Shown piece after piece: positions 40,533 to 41,505 of a DNA stretch of 41,505 nt (the first letter of the stretch is position 1; each line of letters starts with the position of its first letter). The notes beneath the pieces were generated by a model. It searched no databases, was not told where the DNA came from, and worked only from the letters and a program-made list of their open reading frames with translations. This stretch comes from Amycolatopsis pittospori (GTDB lineage Bacteria; Actinomycetota; Actinomycetes; Mycobacteriales; Pseudonocardiaceae). The stretch spans positions 1 to 41,505 of the forward strand of contig NZ_JACBXD010000070.1 in the NCBI RefSeq assembly GCF_013870525.1. Reading direction: 5' to 3'. The translations under genes and the position numbers were made by a program.

Positions 40533-40650
40533 CGTTCCTCCATCGCAACGGGCTATGTGACCGACGAGTAACCCTAAACCCGGAAGGTGGGGAACCGCTG
40601 CGGCGCAGCTCACCTCCAAGCAGACACGATCGGGAATCGCGGAGGAATCT

Positions 40651-41505
40651 GTGGACGACTGGGCCTTGCCGGGTTTCACCGAGCTGGGGTCGCTGGGCGA
40701 GGGCGGTTTCGGCCGCGTCGTACTGGCGCGTCACGACGAATCCTCGCAGGTCGTGGCCGTCAAATACCTCTACGCGCGGTTCGCGGCCGACCCACAACGG
40801 CTGGCGGAATTCCGCCATGAGGCGCAGATCCTCAGCCGCGTTTCGGGGCCGCATATCGCCCGTCTGCACCAGTTCGTGGAGACCCCACAGGGGGCCGCCA
40901 TCATCATGGAAGCGGTTCACGGGATTTCCCTGAAAGAGGTCCTGAGCCGCCAGGAGAAGCTCGAACCCGAGGCCGCGCTGGCCATCCTGAAGGGTTCGCT
41001 GCTCGGACTGGCAGGCGCGCACGCCGCGGGCACCGTCCACCGCGACTACAAACCGGCGAACGTCCTGGTCACCCGTGAGGGGCAGAGCAAACTCGTCGAC
41101 TTCGGCATCGCCGTCCTGTCCGGGCAGGCCGGGGTCGCCGCGGGCACGCCCGCGTACATGGCACCCGAACAGTGGGCGGGCGCCGTCGCCACCCCCGCCA
41201 CCGACGTCTACGCCGCCACCTGCGTGTTCTTCCAGTGCGTCGCCGGGCACCGGCCGTACGAGGCCGAGCAGACCGAAGTGCTGCGCACGCTGCACGAATA
41301 CGCGCCGATCCCGTTCGGCGAGGTACCCGAGCCGGTACGCGACCTCATCGCGCGCGGCATGGCGAAGGACGTCCAGCAGCGTCCGGCGGGCGCTGCCGAG
41401 TTCGTCGTCGAACTGGAGACGTCGGCGCGGAAGGCGTACGGCGAAGACTGGGAGCGCAACGGCTGGCACTGGCTCGCCAAGGGCGCCGGTGTCCTGGTCG
41501 CCCTG
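40651..41505 (+). CDS. Ser/Thr protein kinase, 3' end outside the window
   Basis: Start of a PknB-family-like kinase, open to the last base (285 codons). The GTG at 40651 has GGAGGA 4 bases upstream. The Gly-rich loop is LGEGGFGRVVLA, ATP Lys38 is in VAVKYLY, the catalytic loop is HRDYKPANVLV (Tyr in place of the usual Val/Leu), the metal site is VDFGIAVL and the APE region is GTPAYMAPEQWAG. The last residues (WHWLAKGAGVLVAL) begin a membrane helix, so an outer-surface sensor probably follows. It diverges from the CoA-lyase genes. Confidence 0.9.
   Translation, partial: MDDWALPGFTELGSLGEGGFGRVVLARHDESSQVVAVKYLYARFAADPQRLAEFRHEAQILSRVSGPHIARLHQFVETPQGAAIIMEAVHGISLKEVLSRQEKLEPEAALAILKGSLLGLAGAHAAGTVHRDYKPANVLVTREGQSKLVDFGIAVLSGQAGVAAGTPAYMAPEQWAGAVATPATDVYAATCVFFQCVAGHRPYEAEQTEVLRTLHEYAPIPFGEVPEPVRDLIARGMAKDVQQRPAGAAEFVVELETSARKAYGEDWERNGWHWLAKGAGVLVAL

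Overview
The window is high-GC actinobacterial DNA with GTG/TTG starts, ATGA/GTGA stop-start overlaps and several leaderless-type promoters. It carries the conserved origin-proximal cell-wall and signalling block pknB-pknA-pbpA-rodA-pstP-fhaB-fhaA. Together with pabA, a class E sortase and a tRNA-Leu next to it, this matches the gyr/oriC flank of Mycobacterium and relatives. The gene content and the long intergenic hairpins point to Pseudonocardiaceae, most likely Amycolatopsis (inference; no marker for species is present).

Layout. 1-2001 (+): end of a class E sortase, a 51-residue membrane protein and an LLM flavin oxidoreductase. 2005-3969 (-): an SCO5389-type protein and a leaderless ABC-2 exporter. 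4125-6580 (+): a NarL-type two-component system diverging from that exporter; its kinase has a duplicated membrane sensor unit. 6581-6908: a convergent intergenic region unusually dense in signals (21-bp tandem repeat x4, hairpin, two perfect inverted DnaA boxes, a G-quadruplex motif). 6909-8264 (-): an FprA-like ferredoxin/NADP reductase with a candidate IdeR/DmdR iron box. 8340-10973 (+): leaderless pabA overlapping an ABC ATPase, its permease and a small P-loop kinase. 10970-11250 (-): a decayed vapC.

11355-20832 (-): the growth-control operon. PknA and PknB phosphorylate and PstP dephosphorylates; FhaA and FhaB read phosphothreonine; RodA and PbpA build septal/lateral peptidoglycan. FhaA has a long Tyr/Gly/Gln repeat linker. 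20962-21044: tRNA-Leu(CAG). Then an FKBP (-), a secreted penicillin-acylase-like enzyme fused to a discoidin domain, a short cystathionine-synthase-like PLP enzyme and a small membrane protein.

26407-26912 is a 0.5-kb leader without a gene, followed by a secreted Thr/Pro-rich protein (TTG start) and a class F sortase lipoprotein, possibly a substrate-enzyme pair. 28266-38536: patatin (-), a FadR-type GntR regulator (-) and, from a shared palindromic operator, a seven-gene overlapping operon: peptide-type ABC importer (five genes), aldehyde dehydrogenase and SDR, followed by an amidase. This looks like an uptake-and-degradation route for an unknown amide. 38611-40532 (-): two HpcH/HpaI-type CoA-ester lyases. 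40651-end: a further Ser/Thr kinase running off the window.
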